From positions 5,460,001-5,524,000 of the forward strand of contig NC_080079.1 of NCBI RefSeq assembly GCF_949987535.1: a DNA stretch of 64,000 nucleotides. Reading direction: 5' to 3'. The notes beneath the pieces are model-generated. The model was not told where the DNA came from. It saw nothing but the letters and a program-made list of their open reading frames with translations, and did not search any database. The stretch comes from Balaenoptera acutorostrata (Eukaryota; Chordata; Mammalia; Artiodactyla; Balaenopteridae). The position numbers were made by a program, and so were the translations under genes. Shown here in pieces: positions 23,561 to 35,960 of the stretch (position 1 is the stretch's first letter; each line of letters starts with the position of its first letter).

Positions 23561-23718
23561 CTGATGAACTTGGACTCCACAGGGTCATACAGAGACATGA
23601 GCACTTCAGCATCTTCTCCGATTTTACACACCACGTTTTTGAGGTTGACAAACAAGGCCAGAGAAGGGGTGGCAGCAAACTTGGCTTGCCTGTTAATGTC
23701 TATGTTCTGCTTCTGAGA
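23561..23718 (-). CDS. DOCK1: DOCK1 exon 8 (helical N-terminal region)
   Basis: 158 bp, the longest exon here, residues 204-256 (first two bases of 256). Translation starts SQKQNIDINRQAKFAATPSL, continues through LFVNLKNVVCKIGEDAEV and ends YDPVESKFI. The alternating hydrophobic pattern suggests beta strands. Acceptor CTGACAG at 23719, donor CAG|GTCAGT at 23560. The Ser256 codon is split AG|T with exon 9. Confidence 0.97.
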
Positions 23719-24153
23719 CTGTCAGTGGAAATAAAACAACACAACAGAAAGTCGACAAGAGCAACACTCTTGGCTACCGCTTGCTTTGTTCATTCCCGAC
23801 AGAACAGAAAACCATGTGAAAGTAGCTGCAATAACACAGCAGAGCCCTTCATGCAGTGTCTTCCTTGTCCTCACCTGACACTCTCATCACAGGCACGCAC
23901 CCAACTGAAAATAACAGTGCCCTGTGCGATGGTCCCAGTCCCATAGCAGCTTACACTGAGTATTTTCTTCAGATACAAAACATTTAGGGGCCCAGTCAAT
24001 GAATCAGAATGGAGACTACATGTGGAGCTGCTTGTTTACTTTTTGGTTCTCCCATTAGATCAAACCCTCCGAGGACATCTCTGTTATTCATCATTATGGC
24101 CTCAGTGACCTGGCACAGAGTAGGTGCTCAACACCTACTGAGCTCAACACCTA

Positions 24154-24187
24154 CGATTGCCTGATGGATGGCTCGATCAGGCAATCG
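24154..24187. other. Perfect 12-bp inverted repeat (hairpin)
   Basis: Arms cgattgcctgat (24154-24165) and atcaggcaatcg (24176-24187) with a 10-base spacer ggatggctcg. The arms pair perfectly. Directly upstream is a direct repeat gctcaacacctac at 24126-24138 and 24142-24154. In DOCK1 intron 7; function unknown. Confidence 0.9.
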
Positions 24188-24283
24188 AGTTCTCAGTATC
24201 AACTACATACAAGATACCATTAAAGGTCATGGAAGATGAAAAAGATCAATAAGATACGTGTTCCCTACCTCACTGAGCTTATT

Positions 24284-24612
24284 TTTTTTAATTAATTCTT
24301 ATTGGAGTATAGTTGCTTCACAATGTTGTGTTAGTTTCTACTGTACAGCAAAATGAATCAGCCTTACAGATACATATATCCCCACTTTTTTGGATTTCCT
24401 TCCCACTTAGGTCACCACAGTGCATTAAGTAGAGTTCCCTGTGCTCTACAGTATGTTCTCATTAGTTGTCTATTTTATACGTAGTATCCATAGTGTATAT
24501 GTGTCAATCTCAGTCTCCCAGTTCTTCCCACCCCCCGTTCCCCCTCGGTATCCATACATTTGTTCTCTACGTCTGTGTCTCTATTTCTGCTTTGCAAATA
24601 AGATCATTGAGC
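24284..24612 (-). mobile_element. L1 3' end fragment
   Basis: Reverse-oriented L1 3' UTR beginning with a T run and attggagtatagttgcttca, reaching cagtctcccagttcttccc. Boundaries approximate. DOCK1 intron 7, ending about 340 bp from exon 7. Confidence 0.8.
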
Positions 24613-24953
24613 TTAGATATGTCACTCTCCTACTCCTATCAAAGAGGAAACACAGAATCAAGTATTGTTTCCCATGAGCTAAGACCACAAAGCCAATGTC
24701 ATTAAAATCCTGCCCCCTGAGCTGAAGCACCCCCCTCAAGGGATGAAAGGCTTTCAGGTCATCAGCAGCATGTTTTGACGCTGGGCTCCATTCCACCCCT
24801 CACTGTATGAAATATACTGTGTAGCTGTGCCTTTTCAGGTCCTTTTCAGTGCACATGATGGGCATCACTGGTGATGTTTTACTAATGTAGTAAACTGCTG
24901 CTGAGAAAATGTACTCCATATGTAAATGGCATATTACAGAGACGTGAACTTAC

Positions 24954-25089
24954 CTTTTCTTCTTGTAATCTTTCCTCCACTTGTTTAGAAGCTACTTCGT
25001 GAGCTCTGAAAAGACTAATCGTGCTAGTTAGTTCTGGATCCAGAATGTTCCCATCTTCATCTCTCACCACCAAGTCCAAATCAAGGATC
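24954..25089 (-). CDS. DOCK1: DOCK1 exon 7 (helical N-terminal region)
   Basis: 136 bp, residues 158-203. Translation begins (R)[20 protein letters not shown], then a helix [10 protein letters not shown] and an acidic/basic coiled segment ending VEERLQEEK. Acceptor GTTGTTCTAG at 25090 and donor AAG|GTAAGT at 24953, both strong. Ends in phase 0. Part of the DOCK N-terminal domain between the SH3 and DHR-1. Confidence 0.97.
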
Positions 25090-26619
25090 CTAGAACAACA
25101 AGAATTCAGAACTTCACAACCCAAGGGCTTTGAATTCTCTAACAAACTTCAGTCCCAGCAACTGAGCAGAAAACATCACGGAAAGTCAGGGTCATCCACA
25201 CAATATTAGGAAACACAGTTCTGCAAGGTCACTGCCTTTAACTTAAAATGTATACCCTTGGAATTAAAAAAAAAAAAAAAAACTTACTCAGTTTTTACTT
25301 CCATTGCCATAGTGGCTTTGTCTTACAGATCTACAAAGTCCAAGTGAAATGTATGTTGCTAATTACCACGTGAACCGTATGGACAGTTTAAAGCACACAC
25401 ATGCCATGTATATACTGCGGCATATGTGTGTATATAAACTTGCGTGTGTACGTGTACGTATATACAGTCACGTGCCCACCAGTATGCCCAAATATATACA
25501 GCTGGTGGCTGGGGAGAGGTGAGAGGGAGGAAAAGCTGGAGCAGAGACACACCCACAGCTCCACTTCCTCACCACTGTCTCTGGCAGGTTCCACTGCACT
25601 ACTTTCCTTCTACCTAGAGTCAGTTCTAATCCCTTAATTAGCCCAACAGAAGATTTTCGATAAAGACGTTCCACTGTTTCGACATAGAACATATGGAAGT
25701 CATCCACGGTAATGTTAAGCAACTTTCTGGCCAGATGGCTAAACGGAGTAGCCAACTTAAAACACAGGCAGCATCTGACTAATAAACCTGTCCGTCTATA
25801 TCTGGAAATGTTTTTTGGCAACGTTCTCTCCATTTCCCCAAATCCAACGAAATAGTTAGGTGATTTTTACCACAATGTTTATTTAAAGAATAAACAAAGG
25901 CAATTATATAAAGAAAGAAACCAAGAGCTGTGCTACGGTGGTGTGTTCTGGTGTCCTTTTAATAAGACATGAGGATCTTAACCACAGATGCCTTATACTT
26001 TGCCTTTGGGATTTTTCCTCCTCCTCTTAACAAGTCTATAGAAGCAGGACATTTTTATTTTTTTTAACCATACAACAAAGGAAAACATCTTTTGAAATGA
26101 AGATAAATTTCAATTAGAGAACATGTTTAACAGTTACAAGTTGAAGAGGAAAGTTGACTTGGCAGTAAAACTTCCATTTAGATGAACTGATCTCTGACTT
26201 CTCCGAAGGTCACACATCTTAAAGCTACACGTGAATGAGCCTGATAACGTGTCAAGCAGGTTTAGTTTTGTGGGTTGTGCTGGACCACTGCACTATTTGT
26301 GGAAGGCAACCACAAAAACCTCATTTTGTCCTGTTAATATATCTACTGAGCAAACTCACTGATGGTGAAACAAGACCAACTGGGCCTCTTGGCAGCAAGA
26401 GGGTCAACAGGCTTTTAAACAAATAGAGGCTTTTCCCTTTGCATGAAAAGAACCTTAGTGGTTGTAATGATTCTGACTGGTTTCAAGAGGTACAGGAAAT
26501 AAACCTTTTATGCTCTTATTAGCTGTCTTTGTAACAAGATTCACCAATTTGGTAAAGCCCCTCCCTCTTAAATATTACTGCTCGTCCCCTGGGAGGAGCC
26601 AGGGCTGGTGTGGGTGGAG

Positions 26620-26742
26620 TCAATGTTAATGAAGTGGGATCCATTCTGATGTGGGTGGGGTCAATGCTAATGAAGTGGGATCCCTTCTGATGTGGGCAGA
26701 GTAAATGCTAATGAAGTGGGATCCGTTCTGATGTTGGCAGGG
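26620..26742 (+). repeat. 41-bp minisatellite, three copies
   Basis: Units start at 26620, 26661 and 26702, each with aatg(t/c)taatgaagtggg. A half unit precedes and a degraded GGGCAGGG-rich extension follows to about 26840. In DOCK1 intron 6. Confidence 0.92.
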
Positions 26743-26974
26743 CCAAGGCTGGCACGGGCAGGGTCACTGCTGTTTAGGGTGGGTAGGGGTTCCTGTTCTG
26801 GTGTGGGCAGGGCCAGTGCTGGTGTGGGCAGAACTACAAAGCATCTGGCTTTAGGAGGACTCGCCAGAAGGTCCTGCAGGCCACACAGAATCAGGCTCCC
26901 TGAGAAGCAGAGGCTCTGGCCGTGCTCCAGCCTGCTGTGTACATCCTGCCATGTACCTCAGGCCTGCCAGTACA

Positions 26975-27040
26975 GATGGTCAGACCATTTCACAAAGGAG
27001 GAAACCTAAGCTCAGAGAAACATCTAAAAGACCCCCGGGC
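26975..27040 (+). mobile_element. MIR-like SINE relic
   Basis: Short piece with cacaaaggaggaaacctaag, matching the MIR 3' part. Weak evidence. DOCK1 intron 6. Confidence 0.45.
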
Positions 27041-27280
27041 CTGGATTCGGAGCCAGAACCCTCTCATGGCAGAGCCCATGCTCCTTCCAGAATGCCACAT
27101 GGGAACTGCCACAGGAAGTGGTCTCTCAGGGATCTTCACACCAACCACTCCATGCGCTGTTCTCAGCAGCTGGTGTTCCGGTGGTTCTGAATCCAGACTG
27201 AGCCTCCATGTGAAGGTACATTGCAGCAGAGCAAGGGGCTCTAACACCATTAGAAACTAAATCCGTGGAAGCCCAAAGCA

Positions 27281-27305
27281 CCCCCGGGGGGGGGGGGGTA
27301 CCCCC
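27281..27305 (+). repeat. C5-G13-TA-C5 homopolymer block
   Basis: Run of 13 G at 27286-27298 between CCCCC blocks. It can fold on itself, and its length is uncertain in most sequencing technologies. In DOCK1 intron 6. Confidence 0.9.
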
Positions 27306-27321
27306 TGAAATTACGTGCAAA

Positions 27322-27360
27322 ATTGTGTGTGTGTGTACGTGTATGTGTTATGTATGTGCA
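27322..27360 (+). repeat. Short GT-rich repeat
   Basis: tgtgtgtgtgtacgtgtatg and a tatgtatgtg continuation; impure GT repeat next to the G13 block. Confidence 0.75.
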
Positions 27361-28552
27361 TTTTCCTAGAGAGATGGTCCATGACCTTAATCACATTCTC
27401 AAATGTCTCCCAGAAACCATTTTAAAATCCGACTTTCAACACAGTGATTTTATTTTCCACTATTTTGTTTTCTGAAGAAGGAACTAAACAGATATGCACA
27501 GAGTATTGGGCTTTAGAGGAGTTATGGAGTAGATCTGAGTTCCTTGGGCAAAAACCTATCTTGTTAAGGACTGCATTTCCTATCAAAGTAGTAAATTACG
27601 TTTGGAAATACTTCCTTTCTTAACTAGATTGTTCCATGACATAATGTATTTTGGCTTCCCGCGGCCAAGTTAAGCAGGTGGTTTCTGGACATAAGTTCAA
27701 AATATGATACGCCAAGAGAAAATAAAATCAAAGCTCCAAAAGTTTGGTTTTTTAGGCAGGTGGTCTTGAAATGGGTTTCACTGCAGCAATATCTAATATC
27801 CTATACCCAGAAATCTCTGGCTTTCTGGGGGAAAAAAATTAAAAAGCCTTCTCCTGTAGCCTTTTCTAATCCAAACATTACATCTTACTAATAATGCAGC
27901 TTTTAAAACCTTTTCACGCTTGAAAGTCTGAATTACCAGAAAACAAAACTGTTATAATTCTGATTTTACAAAACACTTTTTTGGTTTTTCCAGGGCTCCC
28001 TTCATCTGAATGGAGCTATTTTCTGAGCTTTACGTCCTGATGTGTAAAATGAGGAGGTCGGACTAAACCAGGAGTTTCCCAATCTCCTGTCCATCACAGT
28101 GCAAGTCTGTTTTTAAAGACTGGGATTTCCAGCCAGCATTCCAGACATCAGCAATCAGGATCTTAAGGAGTAGTGCCCAGGATTCTATACTTTGAAAGCT
28201 TTCCAAGTGATTCTGATATAGACCAGCATGTGGGGGTCCTGTGACCAGACACTTTTTAAGGCTTCTTGCAGCTCTGACATTAAATGAACAGTCAAATAGC
28301 TTTCCGGTAGAAAAGGGCGTGGCCTCATTCTGGTTACAGAGCCTGGGAGAACTGGGATGCCGTGCATGAGAAATGCATGCCCACACTAGAACACGCATCT
28401 CTGTGGGAGAGTGAGAGCACCACTGTTAAAGGCATTCAAGCAGAGCTGGGCGGCGCCCTGCTGGAAATGGGAACTTTTGCATGACACATGCTCCTGTAAA
28501 ACAATTATGTGTTGTTTATATCGAAAATGCAAATTTAGCTGGCTGTATTTTT

Positions 28553-29019
<467 letters not shown>

Positions 29020-29411
29020 TCAGAACGCAGGATTGCACAGAAAGAAACCTGGTGCTTGTTACTACACAAAGTACCCCCATGTCTGGACTCAAGGTCAAAT
29101 ACTGTCAGCAGAAAGGAAAAGCTCCACCTCAGGGGAATCACTGTGCGGTCCCCTCTGGAAGAGTGACAATGACAGGTTACCCCAGGCCCATCTTCTTGAA
29201 AAGAATACTTTTCAACAATGACTCAGAAAACTCCTGATCTTCAGGATCCAAGAGAATATAGCTCATCCTTTTAAAAATGAAACCCGTGCCATTATTTTGA
29301 TGTTAGAAATTTTGTTTTATCGTAAGATAGGATTATATTCTCCTCAAGGTTTATGGGGATGCTATTATATTGGATAATTTAAGCATGAAATCATCTTTCA
29401 AATAAACAAAC

Positions 29412-29560
29412 CTGTTTCCATAATCAATTTTGGCAGTGACTTTCTTCTTCAGTTCTTTGAGCTCATCCTGTGGCAGAGTTCCAGAAAGAATTTGTGATCG
29501 CCACTCAATAAGGTCGTAGATCATGTGCCGAACGTTTCGAAACATCTCCCTGTTATCTTG
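29412..29560 (-). CDS. DOCK1: DOCK1 exon 6 (helical N-terminal region)
   Basis: 149 bp, residues 109-158 (first two bases of 158). Translation starts [20 protein letters not shown] and ends with a Lys-rich helix ([15 protein letters not shown]). Amphipathic helices as expected for the DOCK N-terminal domain that contributes to ELMO binding. Acceptor CTCGTCTAG at 29561. The donor CAG|GTTTGT at 29411 is weak at +3 and +4. The Arg158 codon is split AG|G with exon 7. The RPL39 retrocopy lies about 480 bp past this donor, inside intron 6. Confidence 0.97.
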
Positions 29561-30240
29561 CTAGACGAGGGGGGAAAAGCCAAGTGTTAAGTTCTTGATT
29601 TAAAAGAGCATTGTGGATTTCTTTTTTTCTCAAATAGACATGTCTGTGCTTTATATGATGGTGTTCAATTAATTTCAAATTAAACATGTTTTTAGCATGG
29701 AACTGAACACGTTAGATAGAATTTGGTTCCCATCACACACAAAAAGATTAAAAGAATAAAAGACAATGCACGATCTTGCATATTCCAGCCAACCAGAGTG
29801 GACCAGGGCAGGATCTGGACTTGGAGCCTCAAAGCCAGCACGGGAGCTTCTAGAATCTGGCCCATGAGTGGGCAACCGTTGTAGCTCCCTGAGGAAGTGC
29901 CCAGCCTACAGATCTTGCCTACTGAGACTTCAGAATACCTTCTCCCCCAATAATTCTCAGCACACAGAGAAACTCAACCCTGAGGCCTGCCTGTCAGCTG
30001 AGCTACAAGAGAATGTGGCTCTGGGCTCTTCTGGTGACTGTGGTGCATTTGGCATGTGCAGAGAGGCTTCTGCAAATGGCAAAATCTGAATCTACAAGCT
30101 CTCGGTGCGTTTACATCAAAAGGGAAGCACAAACAAGATACAAAATTCATACCTCTTATCACTTTCTACATATTCCAAGGGGTTTGATGGCACAAAGAAA
30201 AGCAACAGTTTTGCAACAGCAAGAGTACAATACATCAAGA

Positions 30241-30471
30241 GGGACTTCCCTGGTGGCACAGTGGTTAAGAATCCACCTGCCAAGGCAGGGGACACGGGTT
30301 CGAGCCCTGGTCCGGGAAGATCCCACATGCCGCAGAGCAACTAAGCCCGTGCGCCACAACTACTGAGCCTGCGCTCTAGAGCCCGCGAGCCACGACTACT
30401 GAAGCCAGCACACCTAGAGCCCGTCCTCCACGACAAGAGAAGCCACCACAATGAGAAGCCCGCGCACCGCA
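30241..30471 (+). mobile_element. CHR-type SINE lacking its A-rich tail
   Basis: Head and body are normal but the element stops at cgcgcaccgc, without the last about 90 bp and without the AAATAAAT tail. A 20-bp target duplication with one mismatch (aagagtacaa...catcaaga) sits at 30221-30240 and 30472-30491. DOCK1 intron 5. Confidence 0.9.
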
Positions 30472-30800
30472 AAGAGTACAATTCATCAAGAAAATGAGGA
30501 ATTACCCAAAGGAAAAAGAATCCTGTGGTTATTTCCATGAAAAAAAATCTAGGTGAAACCTAACTTGATAAAATTCTACATGGCCTGGTGCCTATAAAAA
30601 ATTAAAATGTGGTCATTGCTACATTTTAGAATAACTTCTCCTCTACATAGCTGCATCTCTCACCCCCACTATTTCTATATTTGACATCCTTTCTAGGAAT
30701 TTCTAAGATCCCCACCACTTACCCATCCTATCATGCCCTAACAGGTTATCTTCCATCCCATGAGCTTTTTTCCTTAGTATCATCCTAATCTTAATTTCTT

Positions 30801-30936
30801 TCTATTTTTTTTTTTTTTTTTTGACCACGCCACAAGGCTTGCAGAATCTTAGTTCCCCAACCAGGGATCGAACCCGGGCCCACGGCAGTGAAAGCACTGA
30901 GTCCTAACCAACCACTGGACCACCAAGGAATTCCCA
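30801..30936 (-). mobile_element. Short tRNA-derived SINE, diverged
   Basis: Reverse-oriented short-type element: T run, then gccacaaggcttgcagaatc, a B-box-like agggatcgaaccc, and a head (reverse complement) ending ccaccaaggaattccc. Imperfect target duplication taatcttaatttctt at 30786-30800 and taatctgaatttctt at 30937-30951. More diverged than the long SINEs. DOCK1 intron 5. Confidence 0.85.
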
Positions 30937-32329
30937 TAATCTGAATTTCTTAAATGAAAACTAAATAATCAAAATCAATGGTTTATTCTAAAATTAAGTT
31001 TGTTTCCATCTTATTAATTCTCCTTGTCCAGTTTTATAAAGCATTACCAAATATCTAAAATCCTTAATATTTTCCTAACTTGGCTACAGCCACGGAGCAG
31101 AGCGGAAAAAAAATATTTATGAGCTATATATATATATATAATATATATAAAATAAGCACTGTTGTTTAGCTTTGCACAAATCTGGCAATGTAAATCCCTA
31201 AGAGGCAAATGTAAATGTTTTAAAAGGAAACCAAGGTGATAGTCAGGAATGCCTGTTCCGAGATCGCATGGCTAAAACCGTGTCCGCTAACGTATTTCTC
31301 AGCATCAACTCCTGTTTGTTTTGCTGCTGCGTTTTTGTTTAAAAATTGCTAACATGAAACACCGACTCCAAAATTGCTCAGATTTACACAAAACGTTCAC
31401 GGCTAACTTTACGCTTTTAGGTTTTTGAGAACATTTGATGAACAATTACTGCAACTGCTTATTACTGTGCATTTATAGGAAACCACTGTATAATCAAAAG
31501 CAACAAGGCTGCCTGGAGAGCAGCTGTGGGACACTGGGAAGTTTTCTGTTCCCGAGAAATGGAAGCACGGCCTTCCCTCCAGAGTCCAGGCTTTGTGCTG
31601 ACAACATTAGCAGATGAGAAATCAAGACTCTGAAGAGAAATACAGGCTTAACAGAAGGTATTCTTCTGCAAATATGAATGTATGTGCAAATAAACGCCCC
31701 GGGGAATATGAAATGGAAGACGTCAGGGCTCCAAACTCGCTGCATTAATAAGGCTTCTTCCGTCATCAGGAGAACTGGACATCGCACACGAAGCCAGAAA
31801 GTAAACTATTTCCCTCCCTCTGCAACAGACACGCTTAGGTCTAGAAGACTATGTCATTTTTCTCAAATGATAAGAGGCATTATCTACGTGCAAACAATGG
31901 CAAAGATAGTCATCCCTCTCTACCGCATCCATAAAGAAGCACCTACGACAGTTGAAAAGCAGATTTTCGCTTTCTTACTCACATAGAAACTTTGAGGGAA
32001 CCCCAGCGCAGGTTGCCTCAGCCTGTCTTCCAAAGCCTGCAAGCAGCCCACTTCTCTTTCCAACACAAGGAAAGGTGAAACCCATGGCCCCTTCCTTGAC
32101 AGCCACTTCCCTGCAGTGAGCACGGCTACACCCCAACACAAAGCAGGTGGAAGGGCACGTGGTCCCTGAGGGTGGCCAGAATACTGGGCCAGGCTGCTAA
32201 GTATGACCCGCTCCCACAAGTTTTGCTTTTGAGGTTCCCGGAAAAAGGAAAGCTATCCTGTTGGTGCAGCAGGGTCCAAAAAGACCATTCTCTATTGCTA
32301 AGCTCCCATTCAAAATCCCATTTTCTCAC

Positions 32330-32426
32330 CACGTAGAGCTGCCTCCAGATGGTGGACCACTCTCTCAGTGTTGTGGTGACTTCCTGTATGAGCGGGAGGT
32401 CGCCTGGGATGACCGTTTCATGTTGC
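32330..32426 (-). CDS. DOCK1: DOCK1 exon 5 (start of helical ELMO-binding region)
   Basis: 97 bp, residues 76-108. Translation begins [20 protein letters not shown] and ends with a Trp-rich helix ([12 protein letters not shown]). Structures of the family show that this region just after the SH3 packs with it and with ELMO. Acceptor CTTCCCAG at 32427, donor GTG|GTGAGA at 32329. Ends in phase 0. It is the first exon of the DOCK N-terminal helical domain. Confidence 0.97.
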
Positions 32427-35400
32427 CTGGGAAGGATGGAGGGAAGGACAGAGACGGTCATGGCTTTGTTAAACCAGGGGTACCTTGTAAGTTCCAAATC
32501 TAGGCCATAGTGTGCAATATTTAAGCAAATGGAGAGATAGTATACAAATAAGACTGTGCCCACAAAGGAATACATACATCTCTAAGAATGACAAGTAATT
32601 TCTGTACAGAGTCTGAGAATGCTGGTACATCATCTTCCGTGTAAGTCATCTACCTCATATGTCAAGGTAACATGAAGGAGGCAAGTAACATCCCATCAGA
32701 ACATCAACGTCTGAGAAGTGGAAAGTATATTCATCATATGTGTACCCATCTATTTTATAGATACCATAAATTACCACCAGTCTGTGTGGCATTAAAATGC
32801 AGGTTTGAGATAAGATGATTTTTTACATTTCCATCAGGCCTAAAACTCATTATATGATAATATACATGAAGCGGTCATCCTTGCGAAATATGAGCGAGGT
32901 TACAGCTTTCAAGTGTCCACAGGTGCCCTGATCCCCAAATTCTGATTTTCCTCTTTCCCTTTTCTCTCCACCCCAGAAGGTTAACCCTTGACTTATTCTT
33001 GACTCATGATCTATCAATATTTGTGCACTGGTTTTTATTAAATCAACCATTGTTTTCTGGTCATGTGCTCTGCGTCAGGCATTGCGCTAAGTAGGACTCA
33101 TAATATTGATATTTGGGACCGGGTCAGAGACTGAATTTGGTGGCTTGTGAAGTTAGACCACCTAGGCCTAAAGGTCCTGAGCAGACAAGACTCCCATTAA
33201 CATGAAGTGTCCAGGGGGCATTGAAACAGGTCCCACCTACATATCTTCAACTGCCTGGAGCCCAGACCCGTGGGCAGGACCCTGACTGCAGCTCACAATC
33301 GGGGTTCAGGGCTGCCAGACCCGTGGGCAGGACCCTGACTGCAGCTCACAATCGGGGTTCAGGGCTGCGATGAGTCATTGATGGCGGGGTGCTCCCCAAG
33401 GAAGAAACACTGGAGTTCCTGAGAGAGGGCCAGTCCCTCCAGAGAGGTCTGGCCACGTGCACCAGCGGGAGTAGCAGGGACCAGACGTCCGCGGAGGGCT
33501 GCCCGCGGGACCACCCCACACAAAAGCGCTGTTAGGGATTACCCTTTGATGGGCCATCATCAGGGTCCATTACAGGACGCGACGGTTACAACAGCCCTAC
33601 CAACTCTGTCACCGAGTTTCCCAGTAGGGATGTTGATGAAAATGTGGTTGACATCACATGACTCTGTGATGTCATCCTTGCAAAGCCTCCAGGGAGAGTT
33701 TCTCTACTCACAGCGCGAGGACACTCGCCAGCAGTTGGGCTGCGTTCATGTCACAGAGCCTGAATTTCACGCTGGGTCCACTGGGCTCTTCCCACTGGCT
33801 AGGAGACACCTGGAACTCAATGAGACCCCGCTTTCCCCACGGGGAGAGGGCCTCACTGCACACGGTGGACCCTGGTCTCGGCTCTGGATCCTTCTCACCT
33901 TCTTTCCTGAACTGGCCTGATCTGTCCCTTGGACTAAGTGCCAGCTGGCTCTAAGGTATTTGATGCAGCTGTGCTGTTACCTCTGTAACCACCCGGTTAC
34001 CTGCTGGGGGCCAGCAGTAAACAAACCCAACAGCGCCTGTCACAGGTGGTGATTCATATGAGCTCCTTGGCTCTGCATGACTGAAGCAGATGTCCTGGGA
34101 CAAGTCAGGGTCAGAGGTCCCCATCCAAGTGTTCCCCACAGAGAGGGCAACAAAGAACCAGGAGAAGGTAAGGAGGGCGCCCTGAGAGGGGCAGGCAGGG
34201 GTGAAGCAGGGCAGGGAAGCCTCAGAACCCACAGGAGCTGAGTGCAGCAGACGCCCACCAGTGTCAGATGCGACAGACAAGCTCCAGAGAGGAGGGCTAA
34301 GAAGACACTGGCGTCAGGGATTAGGAGGTGTGGTAACCATGTCAGTGTCAGGGGAGGGGACAAACGGGAATTGCCTCGGTCACGAGGCTAAAGGTACAGG
34401 ATCAGTGGCGGCTGCAACATAGCCACGATCTGGGGTGTCTGAGTGTGAAGGAAGGCCGGTGTACAGAGAGGAGAGAGAGCCTGCAGGAGAGACAGGATGA
34501 TGAACTTGGACAGCAAGGAGACAGGCAGGGGCAGGATGAAGAGTGGCCGGCACTGGAAAGGAGGAAGGACCAGGAGAAGAAAGGGAAGGTGATGCCCACG
34601 GCATCCGGAGGCAAGTACAGAGTGAGACCACCGGTCAAGTCTGAAGGCAGGAGGTTCTTTGCCAGGAGGGAGGCGGGAAGCAGGCAGGTTTGGGTGGGAG
34701 CAGCTGAGGGAGGGTTAGGGCAGGTATCGGTAACAGCAATCACAGGAGCCCTGGAGCATCGGCAGAGAACTTTCTAGACGGCTGGCTTCACCGGTGCCCC
34801 ATCTGTTTGCTCACACTGGGGCATGTGACACTAACGCAGTGACAGGAACAAAAGTGTCTGTCTGCCTGTCCATCTCGCTGTCAGGGGGTGACTCCACTTA
34901 CCAAGAATCCACACAATCCCTTGTGCCCTTCACTATTACGCTTCATAGTTACATTTTACATATACTCATTTGTATACATCAAAGTGCTTTTTAAAAAAAT
35001 AATTCCTGTACAGTCTGATGTCCAGACTGATTCTGATACAGACTGATGTAAAATACATGAAAAGCACACTTTATTCAACTATTTCCACAGGAGGATGAAA
35101 GTTTCACAACTTTCCTCTTTTTACTTCCCTTTGAAACTGTACATACAAAACATTTTATCTGTAGAAAAAAGGACCCTATTACAGGTCATCACATTTATGC
35201 CTCTAAATTATTTTCTTCGTTTTAATCATGCATCATGGAACTACAGAGCCCGACCTAGTCCTTTTTGTATGTTAAAAGTACACTGCTTGGAAAGGCAATT
35301 TTGTAATCAGCCGCAGAGATGTCATTATGCAGTAATCATATGATTAGTAATTTTATCATTTACATATTTAACTGAGTGTGAAGATGTAGCAGAGACAAAA

Positions 35401-35960
35401 AAGGAAACCATCTTAATGTTCCTTCCTCCAAGTTCACACCTGGCTATTCATTTGCCATTCCTGCCTAATGGGCTTCTGTTCTACAAATGTCCTTTTAAAG
35501 ATCTTATACATCAGTTTTATGACCTCTAGGAAACATACATCAGCATTAGGCAACATGTAAATTCACACACGCCCCAATTTAACAACTGTTGCTTCACCCT
35601 CAACTCCATTTGCGTCACAGCCTGCAAAGTCTTCCGGAAAAATGGATTCAGAGCTGGGGGGCCGTGCGGCCTTTGCCTAATAGAGTGGCTCACAGAGGAA
35701 GAACTAGGAAGCTTTCCAAATCCACATCAGGTTCAAGGAGGTTGACTGCAGTTCCGACGCTGACTTAACTTAAGACTGTGTAAAGGCTCAAAGCCATGTT
35801 ATGGACAGCCCTAGAGCAGAAGTTTCCCTTCTCTCCCCAAACTCCTGTCACATCAGGGTCAATGACACCCATTGTCCAACCCCCAACATCGCCCTGCAAA
35901 GAGCCTCAGGCCAAATACAATCACTGCATGACTTCATTTAAATATCAAGACGAGACTCAC
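32427..35960 (-). other. DOCK1 intron 4
   Basis: 3534 bp. Contains the perfect 53-bp tandem duplication at 33262-33367 and a purine-rich, GC-rich stretch (about 34140-34740). No mobile element recognised with confidence. Confidence 0.85.
33262..33367 (+). repeat. Perfect 53-bp tandem duplication
   Basis: Two identical copies, 33262-33314 and 33315-33367, each beginning ccagacccgtgggcaggacc and ending ggttcagggctg. In DOCK1 intron 4. Confidence 0.97.

Larger units (their letters stand above)
23719..24953 (-). other. DOCK1 intron 7
   Basis: 1235 bp. Holds a MIR/L2-like stretch near 24095-24145, a perfect 12-bp inverted repeat (24154-24187) and a minus-strand L1 3' fragment (about 24284-24612). 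Confidence 0.85.
29561..32329 (-). other. DOCK1 intron 5
   Basis: 2769 bp. Holds two tRNA-derived SINEs in opposite orientation, 30241-30471 (plus, tailless) and 30801-30936 (minus, short type), and a short TA run near 31126-31150. No gene recognised. Confidence 0.85.
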
